Of a stretch of DNA of 64,000 nucleotides, positions 12,301 through 30,879 are shown piece by piece. The notes beneath the pieces are model-generated. The model saw only the letters and a list, made by a program, of their open reading frames with translations. It was not told where the DNA came from and did no database searches. Origin of the DNA: Atrina japonica. Its lineage: Eukaryota; Mollusca; Bivalvia; Pterioida; Pinnidae. Every line of letters starts with the position of its first letter. The first letter of the stretch is position 1. The DNA lies in the NCBI GenBank assembly GCA_030159075.1, contig BROG01000509.1, positions 474,557 to 538,556 on the forward strand, given 5' to 3'. The translations under genes were made by a program, and so were the position numbers.

Positions 12301-12862
12301 TTCAAAGAATGGTAAAGTCCACTGTCAAAATTTGGGAGTGAATTGATTTTGAATCAAAACACTGCAAAAATTTCTCCTGCAATATTAACTTGTACACTCC
12401 TGAATTATGACAGTAGACCATGCTATCTGTTGATTTGGATGAGTCTAAATGTGACCTCAGGGGTTGACGAGTTAAATAGAAGTCACACATCATGAAATTA
12501 TTATTATATTGTACAGTTGTAAGGTCATGACCTGTGTTAGTTCATCAATATCTCAGGGTGTTGACAGAGAAATTCCAGCCTATTAAAAATGGTGGAAGAA
12601 TGACACCGTCTCTTGTACAGTTCACAGCATGTCTACCTTGAATTCCTTAACCTGTTTTACATATCAGATTGGAGAAGTGTTTGTCAGTCTTGGTATGGAT
12701 GATGCCAATGAGATGCTAGAGAAATCCAAGGAAAATACTAAAGATGAGATTAAATCCCTGGAGGAACAGTGTCAAAACATACAGACCATTTTACAAGATC
12801 TTAAAGTTCATCTTTATGCTAAATTTGGAAACAATATCAAATTAGAGGCAGATGATGAATAA
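9327..12862 (+). CDS. PFDN4: Prefoldin subunit 4
   Basis: Exons 9327-9350, 10035-10139, 11194-11264 and 12661-12862 give 133 aa, against 134 in human. Prefoldin is the cytosolic hexameric chaperone that passes unfolded actin and tubulin to the CCT chaperonin; subunit 4 is a beta-type subunit with two coiled-coil helices joined by beta hairpins. The sequence starts MASTMKDADTQVTYDDQQKI, carries the helix KINKFARNNAKLQDLKDELE, then QNLEDAADELL, the hairpin segment IPYQIGEVFVSLG, and ends DLKVHLYAKFGNNIKLEADD, all typical of this subunit. Intron 3 fits only if it is AT-AC: the exon ends ATT CC and the next begins A TAT CAG, giving IPYQIG with no frame problem. A polyadenylation signal follows at 12925. 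I am nearly certain of the identity. Confidence 0.96.
10366..10616 (+). mobile_element. tRNA-derived SINE (type 2), full-length
   Basis: Head with GGTCAAGTGGTCAGAGCAT (A-box-like), body GCAGAAGGCCGGTGGTCTCT and CACCATTAAAAATTGGCCGTC, tail TTGTTGAGTGTGGCATAAAAC. It lies in PFDN4 intron 2. Confidence 0.7.
10629..11060. mobile_element. MITE with CCGTAAATTGGG-type inverted ends
   Basis: TACCGTAAATTGGGATATTTTG on the left and GGCCAAAATATC on the right; long stretches match 34118-34485. Followed by a fragment TACAGTTGAACTCGG. Confidence 0.6.
11295..11481. mobile_element. Mariner-like MITE
   Basis: TACAGTCACACTTATCTATG to CAAGTTTGACTGTA; internal GACAGGTGGCTTTTACAGAG. Lies in PFDN4 intron 3. Confidence 0.6.
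12262..12478. mobile_element. TTAA-type MITE, about 215 bp
   Basis: Ends ACCCCTGTAGCCACATTTG and GTGACCTCAGGGGTTGACGAGTTAA are inverted repeats. Other copies at 13357, 19480 and 33765. Confidence 0.7.
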
Positions 12863-12924
12863 CATCATTTACTGTAACAAAAAATATGAACAATCCTCTT
12901 TTTTATTATTTCCATTGTCATATT

Positions 12925-12930
12925 AATAAA
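12925..12930 (+). terminator. Polyadenylation signal of PFDN4
   Basis: AATAAA lies 63 bp after the PFDN4 stop codon and is followed by an A-rich then GT-rich stretch, as expected for a cleavage and polyadenylation site. Confidence 0.7.
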
Positions 12931-13356
12931 GATTGAAAAAAAAAATCTGTGTAGTGTTTTGTATGCTGAACACCATGTTATACACCGATTGGAAGCATGT
13001 AAGAAATATGGCCAAGGAAATGCTTTAGGTAGCCAAACATTGAATTTGTAAACAAGACCACTTTATCGACTGTTTAATTTGTGAAATCTTGGATTTACAT
13101 GTCTTGGTAACTCCTAAATGATCAGACATGCTAGATTCTGCTCAACTAACTATCATTTTATATTCATAGTCCAACTGCTTAATGGCTATATTCACATAAC
13201 TTGGCGGGGGCAGTGTAGCATTTTGATTATCAAGCGTATGATTCTATGATTCTATTCACTTTTTGATTATGACAAAATTCACAGGAAAAGTGTTTTGTTC
13301 CTCTCCATACTCGTTGCTATGGTAACAAGTAGGACCGATTACTCTTGATAGTTTAA

Positions 13357-13583
13357 CTTTAACTCATCACCCCCTGAGGTCACATTTAGACTCACCCAAA
13401 TCAGAAAATAGTATGGTCTACTGCCATAATTCTGGAGTGAGCAAGTTAATATTGCAGGTGAATTTTTTGCAATACCGGTATATAGATTCAAAATCGTACA
13501 CCCCCAAAGTCCGACAGTGGAATTTACCATTCTTTGAAATTGGCCAGTTCAAATGTGGCTACAGGGACCAACAAATTAATGTT
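13357..13583. mobile_element. TTAA-type MITE, about 225 bp, nested in another repeat
   Basis: Inverted ends around TCACCCCCTGAGGTCACATT and AATGTGGCTACAGGGACC. The surrounding repeat is intact at 29815-30020 (AGTGTAATTTTAATGTTATGC), which shows the insertion point as TTAA. Confidence 0.75.
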
Positions 13584-13737
13584 GTTATGCTTTGCTACCT
13601 AAAATGTAAACTCGTCCATGAAATTCTTTACCTATATCATGCTTCAAAATTAGAATGGAGGATTTGTTTTCCAAACTTTTATCAACATGTGGTACAAAAA
13701 TAAATAAAGCAATTGTACTATAAGTACACCAGAAGTT

Positions 13738-14104
13738 GTTAATGGGGCATTAGCTATGTTTACAAAAGAAAATATTTCGACATTTTCTATTTTTACTACT
13801 TGTACTTGATGAAACAATAACAAATAAGAGCTATACTAAGGCATACAAATCTTATATTCCTATACATTTTGTGAAAAATAAGATTGGGTCCAATTTGGTA
13901 TACATACACAAACAGTAAGGTTGAATTAATCAGTTGCAAGTGAAAAAGTGCCAAATTGGGTTTCTCAAGCAATTTTCACAAAATATATAGGAATTTAAGA
14001 ATGTTTTTATGCCTGTGTATATCTCCTTGCTTTTGTGTATCAATCTAAGTAGTAAAAAAGGAGAGAATTGTTACAAAAAGCTAAAGCTAATGTCCCTTTA
14101 AACA
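13738..14104. mobile_element. Foldback MITE, about 365 bp (TTAA type)
   Basis: Full copy: TTAATGGGGCATTAGCT to GCTAATGTCCCTTTAA. Confidence 0.75.
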
Positions 14105-14144
14105 ATTCCACACCAGAAATTAAATAATTTACACTATAGGACCC

Positions 14145-14460
14145 CTTGTAGTAGTCTAGTGGTAGAGCATATGACTCGCATGTGAAAGGTCACTGGTTCA
14201 ATTCCGGATACCAAAGACCTTAAAAATGGCAGTGACTGCTTCTTAGCCATGTGATCTGCATATGAAGTGAAAATCTTTGAAAGACTTTCAGATGAAGTCC
14301 TGTGTCACGGCAGTTGTAGCACATAAAAGAACCTTCACTGCATTGGTACCATGCCATAGCACAGGTCAAAATGTGTAGCACTTCACCTTAAACTTGTGGC
14401 ATCTCTATATAAGTTAAAAAATTGCAGTAGGATGTAAAACGGCAGTGAGACAACCTTAAT
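14145..14460 (+). mobile_element. tRNA-derived SINE (type 3)
   Basis: Head AGTCTAGTGGTAGAGCATAT and GGTCACTGGTTCAATTCC, central bases GTGTCACGGCAGTTGTAGCA and AAAAGAACCTTCACTGC like the type 1 core, tail TTGCAGTAGGATGTAAAAC like the type 2 tail. Confidence 0.6.
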
Positions 14461-15802
14461 ATTACACTATATTTATGTATATCATTTTTGGTTTTTGTTG
14501 AACAAGTTCGTTGTCCACCATGGAATTTTTCTCTGGAATTAATCAAATTCGGTGTGTTGCTTTGTAGGCCCTATCAGTGAGGTTAGTTAAGATGTTGTCA
14601 ATTATGGACAACATATGGCAATACTTCTCAGAGTTGTGGGATTTTAAAAATATTCATAAATGGCCTAGATCTTGGAGGCTATGAAGGCCAGTATTTGCCA
14701 GAGCTAGAGGACTTTCTAAAACGGCCAAGCTCTTGTGTGGCATTCATGTCTGTAAGAGACTAATGATGAAAATGAGCAAAATGAAAAAATCTTGTGAAGT
14801 GCCCCACATTATGACCTATCTTACGGCCTTAGCTAATGCAATTAGGGTTTTAACTTGCCACACCCCTCGTGATAAGGGATCTTGGTTTCTATGTCGAGGG
14901 CTTGATAAAGGAAATGTCATTGACTTTTTAACAGTATTACTAAATCGGGCCTTGGTGAACTAAAATGACTTCTTCCCGGTATTATATTAGTCTAGTCGTT
15001 GACGATGAAATTTAGGTATAACCCCCACACCCCCAAAAAATGTATTTAAGCAAACTTGGCATCAAAGGAAGCGGAATGTTAAATAGAACAACATTTCCAA
15101 AATCCATAAAAATCCGCTTTGGGGAATAAATTATGAGCTTTGGATTTTTATTTTGGTAGATCTATGTTTTTGTATGATTTTCTCCAGATCGAAATGCTCA
15201 ACGACCAGATTATATGTTCACCAATAAACCAAAACTGATGTTCGGAACTTTTAAAATTCTCTTGAGTCTTTTAAAAGACCTTTCTTGGAAAATGTGCAAA
15301 ATACGATAATACGAACTATAAATGATAAAACAAACGACAAGTTCAAAATCCAAGTAACATTACTGTCAACCTTCAGCACATCAGTGTTGTCTAATAGATA
15401 AGACATTATTCACGGACAGAAGTCGTTTTGTTTTCCCATAATCTTATCTTAATTTCGTTCATTTTCAATATAGAGGTTGACATATATTGTCCGATTCATT
15501 TAAGTTAAAGTTTAACCTTGTGTTATTATATGAACTATTCTATTTCACTTTTGGGTTATGTCAGGCTACACGAAATGTACAACCTTAGGTATGACGACAA
15601 TAGGGACCATTTGTGATGATTCAGACAAACATTCAGTGATCCGAGGGGCTCCTTAAGGATGGTTATGGGAAGAAATTATGGATGTTTGTCAGTCTTCCTA
15701 TTTTCCAATATTGTCGGCAAGCACGCATTACCTAAACTTTAAACTCGTCCGGGTCACGAAAGGTACACAAGACTCAAGCACGCAATAGTACATAGACTGC
15801 TC

Positions 15803-15809
15803 TATATAT
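15803..15809 (+). promoter_or_regulatory. TATA-like box upstream of the GH114 gene
   Basis: TATATAT lies about 50 bp before the ATG at 15858, placing a start site about 25 bp upstream of the coding start. Context only; a chance match is possible in AT-rich DNA. Confidence 0.4.
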
Positions 15810-15857
15810 GACCCTATAGTCTATTACATTGTTGAAGTCTGCAGTGATAGTCGAAGC

Positions 15858-23620
<7,763 letters not shown>

Positions 23621-23693
23621 GAGGACATACGGATAATGTGCACTTACATTTTTTATTATTGAAATGAAAACTGTTGTTATACGAATTTGCAGA

Positions 23694-23699
23694 AATAAA
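23694..23699 (+). terminator. Polyadenylation signal of the GH114 gene
   Basis: AATAAA lies 74 bp after the GH114 stop codon. Position fits; no other evidence. Confidence 0.5.
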
Positions 23700-23775
23700 A
23701 ATACATAGACAATAAGAAATTTGAATTATTTACCAATATTTGTCCAATTGATTTTACAAATAGCTTGTTGAAGAT

Positions 23776-24050
23776 TAAAGGGGCATTAGCTTTGATCACC
23801 AAAACAACTTTTTTTTACTTTTACTACTTGTACTTGATGTACAATAACAAATATACAAAGGCATAAAAATAATATTTTCCTATATATTTTATGAAAATAA
23901 TGTCAGGTCCAGTGTGTTTTTCAGATACAAATAATAACCAAAGGTAAATAATCAATTGCAATTGAAAAAGTGCCAAACCTGGGTTTCTCAAGAATTTTTC
24001 ATAAAATGTATAGGAATGCATAAATATATGTACATAAATGTTGGTTATTT
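23776..24050. mobile_element. Foldback MITE, 3' part replaced
   Basis: Begins TTAAAGGGGCATTAGCT and follows the family to about 24010, where new inverted repeats begin. Confidence 0.6.
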
Positions 24051-24280
24051 TTTAGCATTTGTTTTATATATATATATTAAAATGATTCACACAAGTACTT
24101 AGATAAATAAAAAATCACAACGCCGAAATAAACTCAACCGGTTTCATTATTATCATCAACTCAATATATATATAACAAATAATAACCAACATTTATGTAC
24201 ATATATTTATGCATTCCTATACATTTGTACAACTCCTTGATGATATTAAAGAAACCGGTTGAGTTTATTTCGGCGTTGTG

Positions 24281-24285
<5 letters not shown>
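24003..24285. repeat. Two interleaved inverted repeats
   Basis: Arm A (about 24003-24055) pairs with about 24173-24227 (core TTTATGTACATATATTTATG). Arm B (about 24111-24147) pairs with about 24249-24285 (core AAACCGGTTGAGTTTATTTC). Order A-B-A'-B'. Confidence 0.75.

Positions 24286-24370
<85 letters not shown>
24283..24370. repeat. (AT)n microsatellite
   Basis: Follows the interleaved inverted repeats; the sequence after it (TTAACAATACCAA) matches that after 21721. Confidence 0.95.
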
Positions 24371-24372
<2 letters not shown>

Positions 24373-24474
24373 CAATACCAAACGGGAGACAGAATTGCTA
24401 TGAGAAACGAGTAATTGAAGATTGTCTTAAGTATTTTCCTTTTTTCACGTGTTGGTTTAGCTGTATTTAGTAAG

Positions 24475-24700
24475 AGAACCGCTTGGTGGATTTGTAGTAG
24501 ATCCTTCGACATGTAAACAGTCACCGGTTGATATTACGGTTGGTATATAATAGTCTTGTTTGCGATTACACTGTTTCACTACATGAAATATTGAGTTGCC
24601 TGTTCAATAGCGTTTGTTAGACCTCTGTACCAATTGTGACTAGGATTCGTTCCTCACTTTTCATTTCATTTGGATTTGATTGTGGGCTCACGGCGGATGT
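24475..24700 (+). mobile_element. tRNA-headed SINE with retroelement tail, 3'-truncated
   Basis: Same head and junction as 21841 (CACCGGTTGATATTACGG, then TAATAGTCTTGTTTGCGATT), broken off before the shared 3' end. Confidence 0.5.
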
Positions 24701-24784
24701 TACGACAAGGACTGAGACGGGCATTTACAGACAAATTGTCTTTGGTAATGATCGATAATTCATTTACCGGTTATGAACATTGGA

Positions 24785-24862
24785 GAGCGCTTGCGTAGTT
24801 CTATGGTAGAGCGTTGGATTCCCAAGGAGAAAGTCCCATGTTTGATGCCCAGCACTGGATTA
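24785..24862 (+). mobile_element. tRNA-like SINE head fragment
   Basis: TAGTTCTATGGTAGAGCGTT (A-box-like) and CATGTTTGATGCCCAGC (worn B box). Confidence 0.4.
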
Positions 24863-25100
24863 TAACTTGCGTGGTATAAAGTTGAAAAATACAATGGAAC
24901 TTCGCTATTTTAATATAGTGGTGAGGTGTTACAGTTGAACCTCGTTATTAAGACCACCTTACTGACTGACTGACTCAAAGTGGTCTGATTGGTCAGGTGT
25001 TACAGTTGAACCTCGCTATTAAGATCACGTAACAGACTGACTCAAAGTGATCTGTTGCACATAATCCCCATCTCCCATATCCTGAAAATCAAAATTTTGA

Positions 25101-25284
25101 TACAGTAAAACCTGCTTCAGCGACCACCTGTGTATAAAGACCACCTGGTCATAAAGACCGTTGTTTGTTGTCCTCCATTGTACCCGATTTGTGTACAAAT
25201 CAACCTCTATGTGAAGACAACCTCCCTGTAAAGACTGATTTTGTTGTGTCCCTAAGGAGGTCTTTATATACAAGTTCCACTGTA
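25101..25284. mobile_element. Mariner-like MITE
   Basis: TACAGTAAAACCTGCTTCAG to ACAAGTTCCACTGTA. Partial relatives lie just upstream (24926-25050, TACAGTTGAACCTCG twice). Confidence 0.65.
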
Positions 25285-25299
25285 TCTGCAAATCTTATA

Positions 25300-26440
25300 T
25301 TTTTCTCGATCTCCTTTCTATCTTTATTATTATATGATTGAATGGATATTTCGATTACACAAAATTAATTTACAAAAAAGATGACACGCTATATGTATTC
25401 GATAATTAAATTTGTAGGTTTTTAGTGTATCTAAAACTGCAATTGAACTGATATTTAAGATGCATATTCCAATAAGCAGATGTAGGTTGTATAAATATAG
25501 TTAAAATTCTGCAAATGTTTGCAAATTTATGGAGCAGGCATATCAACATGAATTGATTTGAATAAATATTAACCATGAAATCTGTCACTAAACCGATTAA
25601 ATTATTTCTTGGTGAAATGTTAAAATGATATGATGCCGTAAATGTATACTTTTTATCGTTATATGGGCCACTAGATAAAATCGTGATGCGCAAGTCTTCC
25701 ATTCAAATTTTGTGTAATAGTTTTTTATATAGGTTCTTTACGCTGCACTCATTATTTTTCTATAGAACTTCTCCAAATTGTTCCATTACGACATGGTTCG
25801 TAATAATATTATGCACCTTCAACAACCAAAAAATGTGTCCTACATAACTTCCGGAGCCAGATTTGAGAAGTAGCCTAAATTAAAGGCATGCCACTTGTCA
25901 ACTTTACACGAATGAAGATTTAGTTTAACTTTCCCCCAACTCAAATGACCTGCATCAAGTTATCATTCAATGTCGTCAATGTAGACATTACGGAACCGGA
26001 AATTACCTAGGTCACATTTCTGTTGACGTCAATTTTCTGAGTACAAACTATTCCACAAAACTGAACGGAATGGGTTTATCACATGGTGGCGACCAGTTAT
26101 TATTGGAGAGGAGAAAACCAAGTAAACTAGCAAACATTCCTACAAAATCAACTCAGGTTTCAGCAGGGTTCGGATCTGCGCTGATAAAAGGTGTGCGATT
26201 TATTGATATAAAATGTTGTATAGAGTTGTGATATGCATTTGAAGTGCGTATACTAATCCACTACTTACTTGACGTACTTGATCCGTATGATAATCAAGTT
26301 TACTCCGCCCCGTCAAGTTATGTGAATCGGACAACACCAAGTTGGTGTATATTCGAAGACCTACTGTTAGGGTTTTAATTCCACGGGTTGTAATTTTGAC
26401 GAATATTTCCCTTCTGGCAGGATAATAGGTTTTTTAATTC
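25300..26440. other. Intergenic stretch without recognised features
   Basis: AT-rich unique-looking sequence; only a fragment of the unclassified repeat near 26280-26370. No exons recognised. Confidence 0.5.
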
Positions 26441-26444
26441 ACGA

Positions 26445-26560
26445 TTTTGGATGCTGTTTTACGCAACACTCAACAATTTTTCAGTTATATGGCGGAAGAC
26501 AGAACCCGGTTACAATATACACGGGAAGAGACCACCGGTCTTCCGGAAGGTACTGATTCG
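26445..26560 (-). mobile_element. tRNA-derived SINE (type 2), tail fragment
   Basis: CACTCAACAATTTTTCAGTTA, GAAGACAGAACCCGGTTACA and CCACCGGTCTTCCGGAAGG match the type 2 tail on minus. Confidence 0.6.
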
Positions 26561-26808
26561 CAATGGAATAGAATAGTACAACATCAAGTCCTGAAAAGGC
26601 AACCCGTAATATAACATTTTCACTGTTTCTTAAAATTACGGATTGATCCACACCGCGAAAATAGCCAATATCTACACCATGGGTTACCTGTACAGTATTC
26701 AACAGGTTTTAGTCAAAGCAAGAGCGAGTCATGTATGAGCCAATCTGTTGTAGTATTGTCTCTGATTCCAGATAGGCCTTAATTCAAATTCTTAGACCAT
26801 ATGTCTGA

Positions 26809-27060
26809 TTGACAGTGGTTACTCTTTTGCAGTGGTTACTGTTTTTACAGTGGTTACTCTTTTGCAGTGGTTACTGTTTTTACAGTGGTTACTCTTTTGA
26901 CCGTGGTTACTGTTTTTACAGTGGTTACTGTTTTTACAGTTGTTACTCTTTTGACAGTGGTTACTGTTTTTACAGTGGTTACTCTTTTGACTGGTTACTC
27001 TTAGATATAATTTAGGTTTATTTGACCTGGCGTGATACTACTTTCTGTTTCGGAACAGAT
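26809..27060 (+). repeat. Minisatellite from an internal segment of the Penelope-like unit
   Basis: About eleven units of 18 to 19 bp alternate between forms containing AGTGGTTACTCTTTT and AGTGGTTACTGTTTTTAC. The same segment occurs once in the dispersed unit (51550-51575). After the array the unit continues with a diverged TTGACCTGGCGTGATACTAC segment, so the array sits inside one element copy. Confidence 0.65.
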
Positions 27061-28029
27061 TCATACTCTGATATTTGAGATTTTCATTTTCAACATTCAG
27101 GTGAATGTACTGTTTAAATAAAACAAAAGACCCTATTATTTTAATTGATTTACAACATTTTTGAAAACACAGTAAGTAGGACATTAGTAGTCTGTTTAAA
27201 TTGCGATAGAGTGCTTCAGTTATGTGTTGGCGCCCAGGTTGTAATGTCAGAGGAAATTGAGAACTGTTGGCAATGTACCAGAAAAGAGACCATCGGCCTT
27301 CCGTTAGTAATTGCATTTTCGTTCACCATCACGTACCTGAAAATTTGTCATTGTAATTTAAAATACACTCAAATTTTCAGAAATACGGTAACTGCAAAAT
27401 TTTAATGATGGAGGATAAAAACGATTGCCATATATATATATATATCTGGGAAGAATCGTCTGCTTTCTACAAGCCTAATGACAGACGTCCTCGCACGATA
27501 AGCGATATTCCAACGGGACTCGAACCTAGAGATGGTTTACTCCATGGTATAAATAGACAAAACAACTTCTTTGTCTATCCGTGTCAGTAGTTTGCATAAG
27601 ATCGTAGTAGTGGAAGCTACGCGGTCGTTGAATCCTTTCGCTTCAACGATCAAGTGATCTCATGATACGAGCAGAAGCATTTGTGTGATTTTGTATTTAT
27701 TACATGCCCTTTGTTTATTTAATTGTGTATACAAATTTAAAATTCACTCCTCTTTTAACAGCGTCATCAACTATTTTGGATGACTGGAATTTCATTTAGA
27801 AAAGTAGCTCTAAAGAAATCTTTGTGTCTTAATATTGCAGTGCAGTACAGTGTTGTGTATCGGACAGGCGTATTCAACTCTGTATTATAACTGTATAATT
27901 ACATATGTATGTAATAAAGAACAATAATGTAACAACCATGTGTGTCACGTGACAAATAGGTATATAGACCATAACTCGAGATGAAATCCGTTAGATCCCG
28001 AAGCATACAGCAGCCGAGCAGTGAAAGAG

Positions 28030-28369
28030 GTAATTATATATTTTTTCCCGAATAAGGATTTAACCCATTCACCCCTAAAGACACATTTGGGCTAGTCTAA
28101 GTCATTGATGTACAGAAGAGTCCATTGCTTTTCAGGGGTTGATGAGTTAATTTATACTTTATATCCTGCGTCATGCTAAAGCATAGCAACTTGTTACACT
28201 TACAAGTGCGTTTACGTTACTGGGCATTGCTATGTAGATGCGTTGTGCGTCAGCTGTAGTTGTATTACATCGACTCTGTGTGTATTGCGCAGAGCATTGG
28301 CTTGGCTGTGCTAAATCGCTGGATTAGACCTACCTCGGCTTATGTAAAGCCCACAAGAATATCAAGGTA
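28030..28369 (+). other. Possible non-coding 5' exon of the choline transporter gene
   Basis: The first coding exon of the transporter starts just after a splice acceptor (TATATTTCAG, ending about 33165), so an upstream non-coding exon is needed. A good candidate donor is AAG|GTAAGT after position 28369, in one of the few non-repeat stretches before the gene. The 5' boundary is unknown. Inference only. Confidence 0.25.
28060..28152. mobile_element. Very short TTAA-type MITE (about 90 bp)
   Basis: TTTAACCCATTCACCCCTAA to CAGGGGTTGATGAGTTAA, intact ends. Confidence 0.65.
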
Positions 28370-28493
28370 AGTCTTTTCTTGAAGCGTTGTTTTTTCTTTA
28401 TTTGATGATATTTTATTGTTTTGGTTTGATATCACTACTTTGATATGCTATAAATGTTTACCCTTGCTGCTTTAAGTTGCTATTATCAGCAGA

Positions 28494-28539
28494 GCAGCAG
28501 CAATAGCAGCAGCAGTAGTAGTAGTAGTAGTAGTTGTAA

Positions 28540-28574
<35 letters not shown>

Positions 28575-28662
28575 ATAGTAGTAGTAGTAGTAATAGTAGT
28601 AGTAATAGTAGTAGAAGTAGTAGTAGTAGTAGTAATAGTAGTAGTAGTAGTAGTAGTTGTAA

Positions 28663-28738
<76 letters not shown>

Positions 28739-28788
28739 TGTAGTAGTAGTAGTAGTAGTGATAGTAGCAGTAGTAGTAGTAGTAGTAA

Positions 28789-28839
<51 letters not shown>

Positions 28840-28848
28840 CAGTAGTAA

Positions 28849-28904
<56 letters not shown>

Positions 28905-28934
28905 AAAGAGAAGAAGTAGTAGTAGTAGTAGTAA
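28494..28934. repeat. (AGT)n microsatellite, about 440 bp
   Basis: AGT/GTA repeats with scattered AAT, TGT and AGC variants. Reading frames through it encode poly-Ser and poly-Tyr and are not genes. Confidence 0.95.
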
Positions 28935-29110
28935 CAGCGTCTGAAATATAATTGACGGTTTGTTTCTTTTGCTAATTCTTGATACTTTGATATTGGAAAG
29001 TAACATTTGATTTATACAATGACAGGGAACCAACGCCTTTTGTCTCGTTTATAAATCGCACAGTTGTCGAGGACCCTTTATCTTCACTAATTCGAACATT
29101 CGAACAGTCA

Positions 29111-29112
<2 letters not shown>

Positions 29113-29197
<85 letters not shown>
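29113..29197. repeat. (AT)n microsatellite
   Basis: About 42 dinucleotides. Confidence 0.95.
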
Positions 29198-29198
<1 letters not shown>

Positions 29199-29396
29199 TA
29201 TTCGCAGTAGGCTTCATTTTATTCCTTTAATACTTCGTAATAAACTTCTTCAGGAAGCAGGAATAAACACTTACACTGATTCTTCCAGTTCTACACAATG
29301 GAAATGGACATTGTCCATCACAGACTGTTCAAACAATCAAACTTGCAGGTCTTACAGACGATACCTGTTCTGAACAGAAGCATCTTGTTCTTAAAC

Positions 29397-29399
<3 letters not shown>

Positions 29400-29484
<85 letters not shown>
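29400..29484. repeat. (AT)n microsatellite
   Basis: About 42 dinucleotides; second tract within 300 bp. Confidence 0.95.
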
Positions 29485-29490
<6 letters not shown>

Positions 29491-29814
29491 ACACCTTGTA
29501 TTGCATCCAAACTATTTAATTACAAACGTGTTTTGCAGTGCCTAGATATCAGGCATCTTCACCAAAGCATCGTCTCATGTACATGGGTTTCATCTCCCTT
29601 TGGGTATGTCATAACCGGTAATGTTTCTTTTGTCGAAAAAGAAAACCTCACCTATATGAAAGACGCATTACTGTAATTGTTTGTTAGAAGAACTAGGGTT
29701 TGATACTAAATTTGGTAATCTTACATACACGTAGCCCACTTTAAAAAACCTAAACCATTCAAAATCATGTATCACTCGGTATACGCATTTCAGATGTATA
29801 GCCTTATTAACAAC

Positions 29815-30025
29815 AGATGGCGGGGAGGAGTACCCTTTTGATTATCATTCTACTCACTTTTCGGTTATGACAAGCTGCTCGGGAAAACGTTTTATTCCTC
29901 TCCGGATACTTTCTTATGTATGGTGACAAGTAGGAACGATTTCTCTAGTCAGTGTAATTTTAATGTTATGCTTTATTACCTAAAATTTAAACTCGTCCAG
30001 GTCAAGATAGGGTTAACAGGACTCC
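29815..30025 (+). mobile_element. Dispersed repeat, unclassified
   Basis: Segments TCACTTTTCGGTTATGACAAG, TATGGTGACAAGTAGGAACG and AATTTAAACTCGTCCAGGTC recur in order at 13155-13620, 15535-15780 and 45355-45610. No TIR or coding region recognised. Confidence 0.6.
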
Positions 30026-30577
30026 ACCCCGCCAGATTATACTGACTTTACTCTACTTCGGATACTAATTTTGAGCCACCTTATTGGATACACAAAACTT
30101 CATAAAACACTGCACAATAAGAGTACAATTCGGGATCCAGTAAATGTTCCACCATACCCGGCAGCATCTAAGGAGAAAATTCAGCTACACTGTACAGTTG
30201 CTTATTCCAGAAGCAGTGTGATTGAGATGTGGATAGTAAAATATTCTAGACAGTTTTTAGAAAATTCAAATACATTTTTTATAGATTCATAGTGTTAAAA
30301 CATACGACTTTTCCATACTCTTTATACAACCATTACACATAAAAATTAAAAGAAAAACTTTTTGAAATCTATTAACATATGATATTGCGATAGATTAATG
30401 CATCGATTGATAAAGCAATTCCAATATATTGTTATATAATGATCATTGTGTATTGTGTAATTATTGGAAAACTACGGTAATAACAACTACACCATGGATC
30501 TGTTTCCACCATCAAAAGTTTTTGTTATTCATAATGCAAGTGTAATCTGCAGAGTGTAAATCTACAATAGAATATAA

Positions 30578-30836
30578 AAATCACAGATACCAAAGTATTA
30601 ATCTTCAGAAGGATGACAAATACGAAAACAAAATCGGACGAATACGAACCTCAGAAAATCCAGAGGTGTGATCAGGTGCCATAGAGGATTAAGCATCCCC
30701 CTTTGACCGTTGACTAGTCCACAGTCAAATTCAAATGAACTAAACGAGGATTGAATTTTGGTAACAATTGGATGGTCCACAGTCAAATTCAAATGAAATA
30801 AACGAGGATTGAATTTTGGTAACAATTGGTTAGACA
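30578..30836 (-). mobile_element. Truncated retroelement tail with short tandem duplication
   Basis: Copy of the shared tail. A segment of about 55 bp (around GGATTGAATTTTGGTAACAA) is repeated twice at its 5' side. Confidence 0.55.
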
Positions 30837-30879
30837 TGTCAAAGTAGTAAACAGGATGGAACATTGAATCTTTGAATAT

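Larger units (their letters stand above)
11265..12660 (+). other. PFDN4: U12-type AT-AC intron (PFDN4 intron 3)
   Basis: The intron begins ATATCCTTT, the U12-type 5' splice-site consensus, right after the codon fragment CC at 11263-11264. It ends with the branch-site consensus TTCCTTAAC (12643-12651), nine bases before the terminal AC (12659-12660). No GT donor near 11265 would keep the conserved IPYQIG sequence. The intron also contains a mariner-like MITE (11295-11481) and a TTAA-flanked MITE near 12262-12478. Confidence 0.9.
12940..15800. other. Intergenic stretch between PFDN4 and the GH114 gene
   Basis: Holds an unclassified dispersed repeat (13155-13620) with a nested MITE, the foldback MITE at 13738, the type 3 SINE at 14145, and another copy of the unclassified repeat near 15535-15780. 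Nothing gene-like seen at 14460-15530. Confidence 0.6.

Noticed and set aside
14733..14963. 76-codon plus-strand frame
   Set aside because: No recognisable domain and no splice signals; intergenic.
28454..29033. Long open frames of poly-serine (plus) and poly-tyrosine (minus)
   Set aside because: They are translations of an AGT microsatellite; no start context, splice signals or non-repeat coding sequence.
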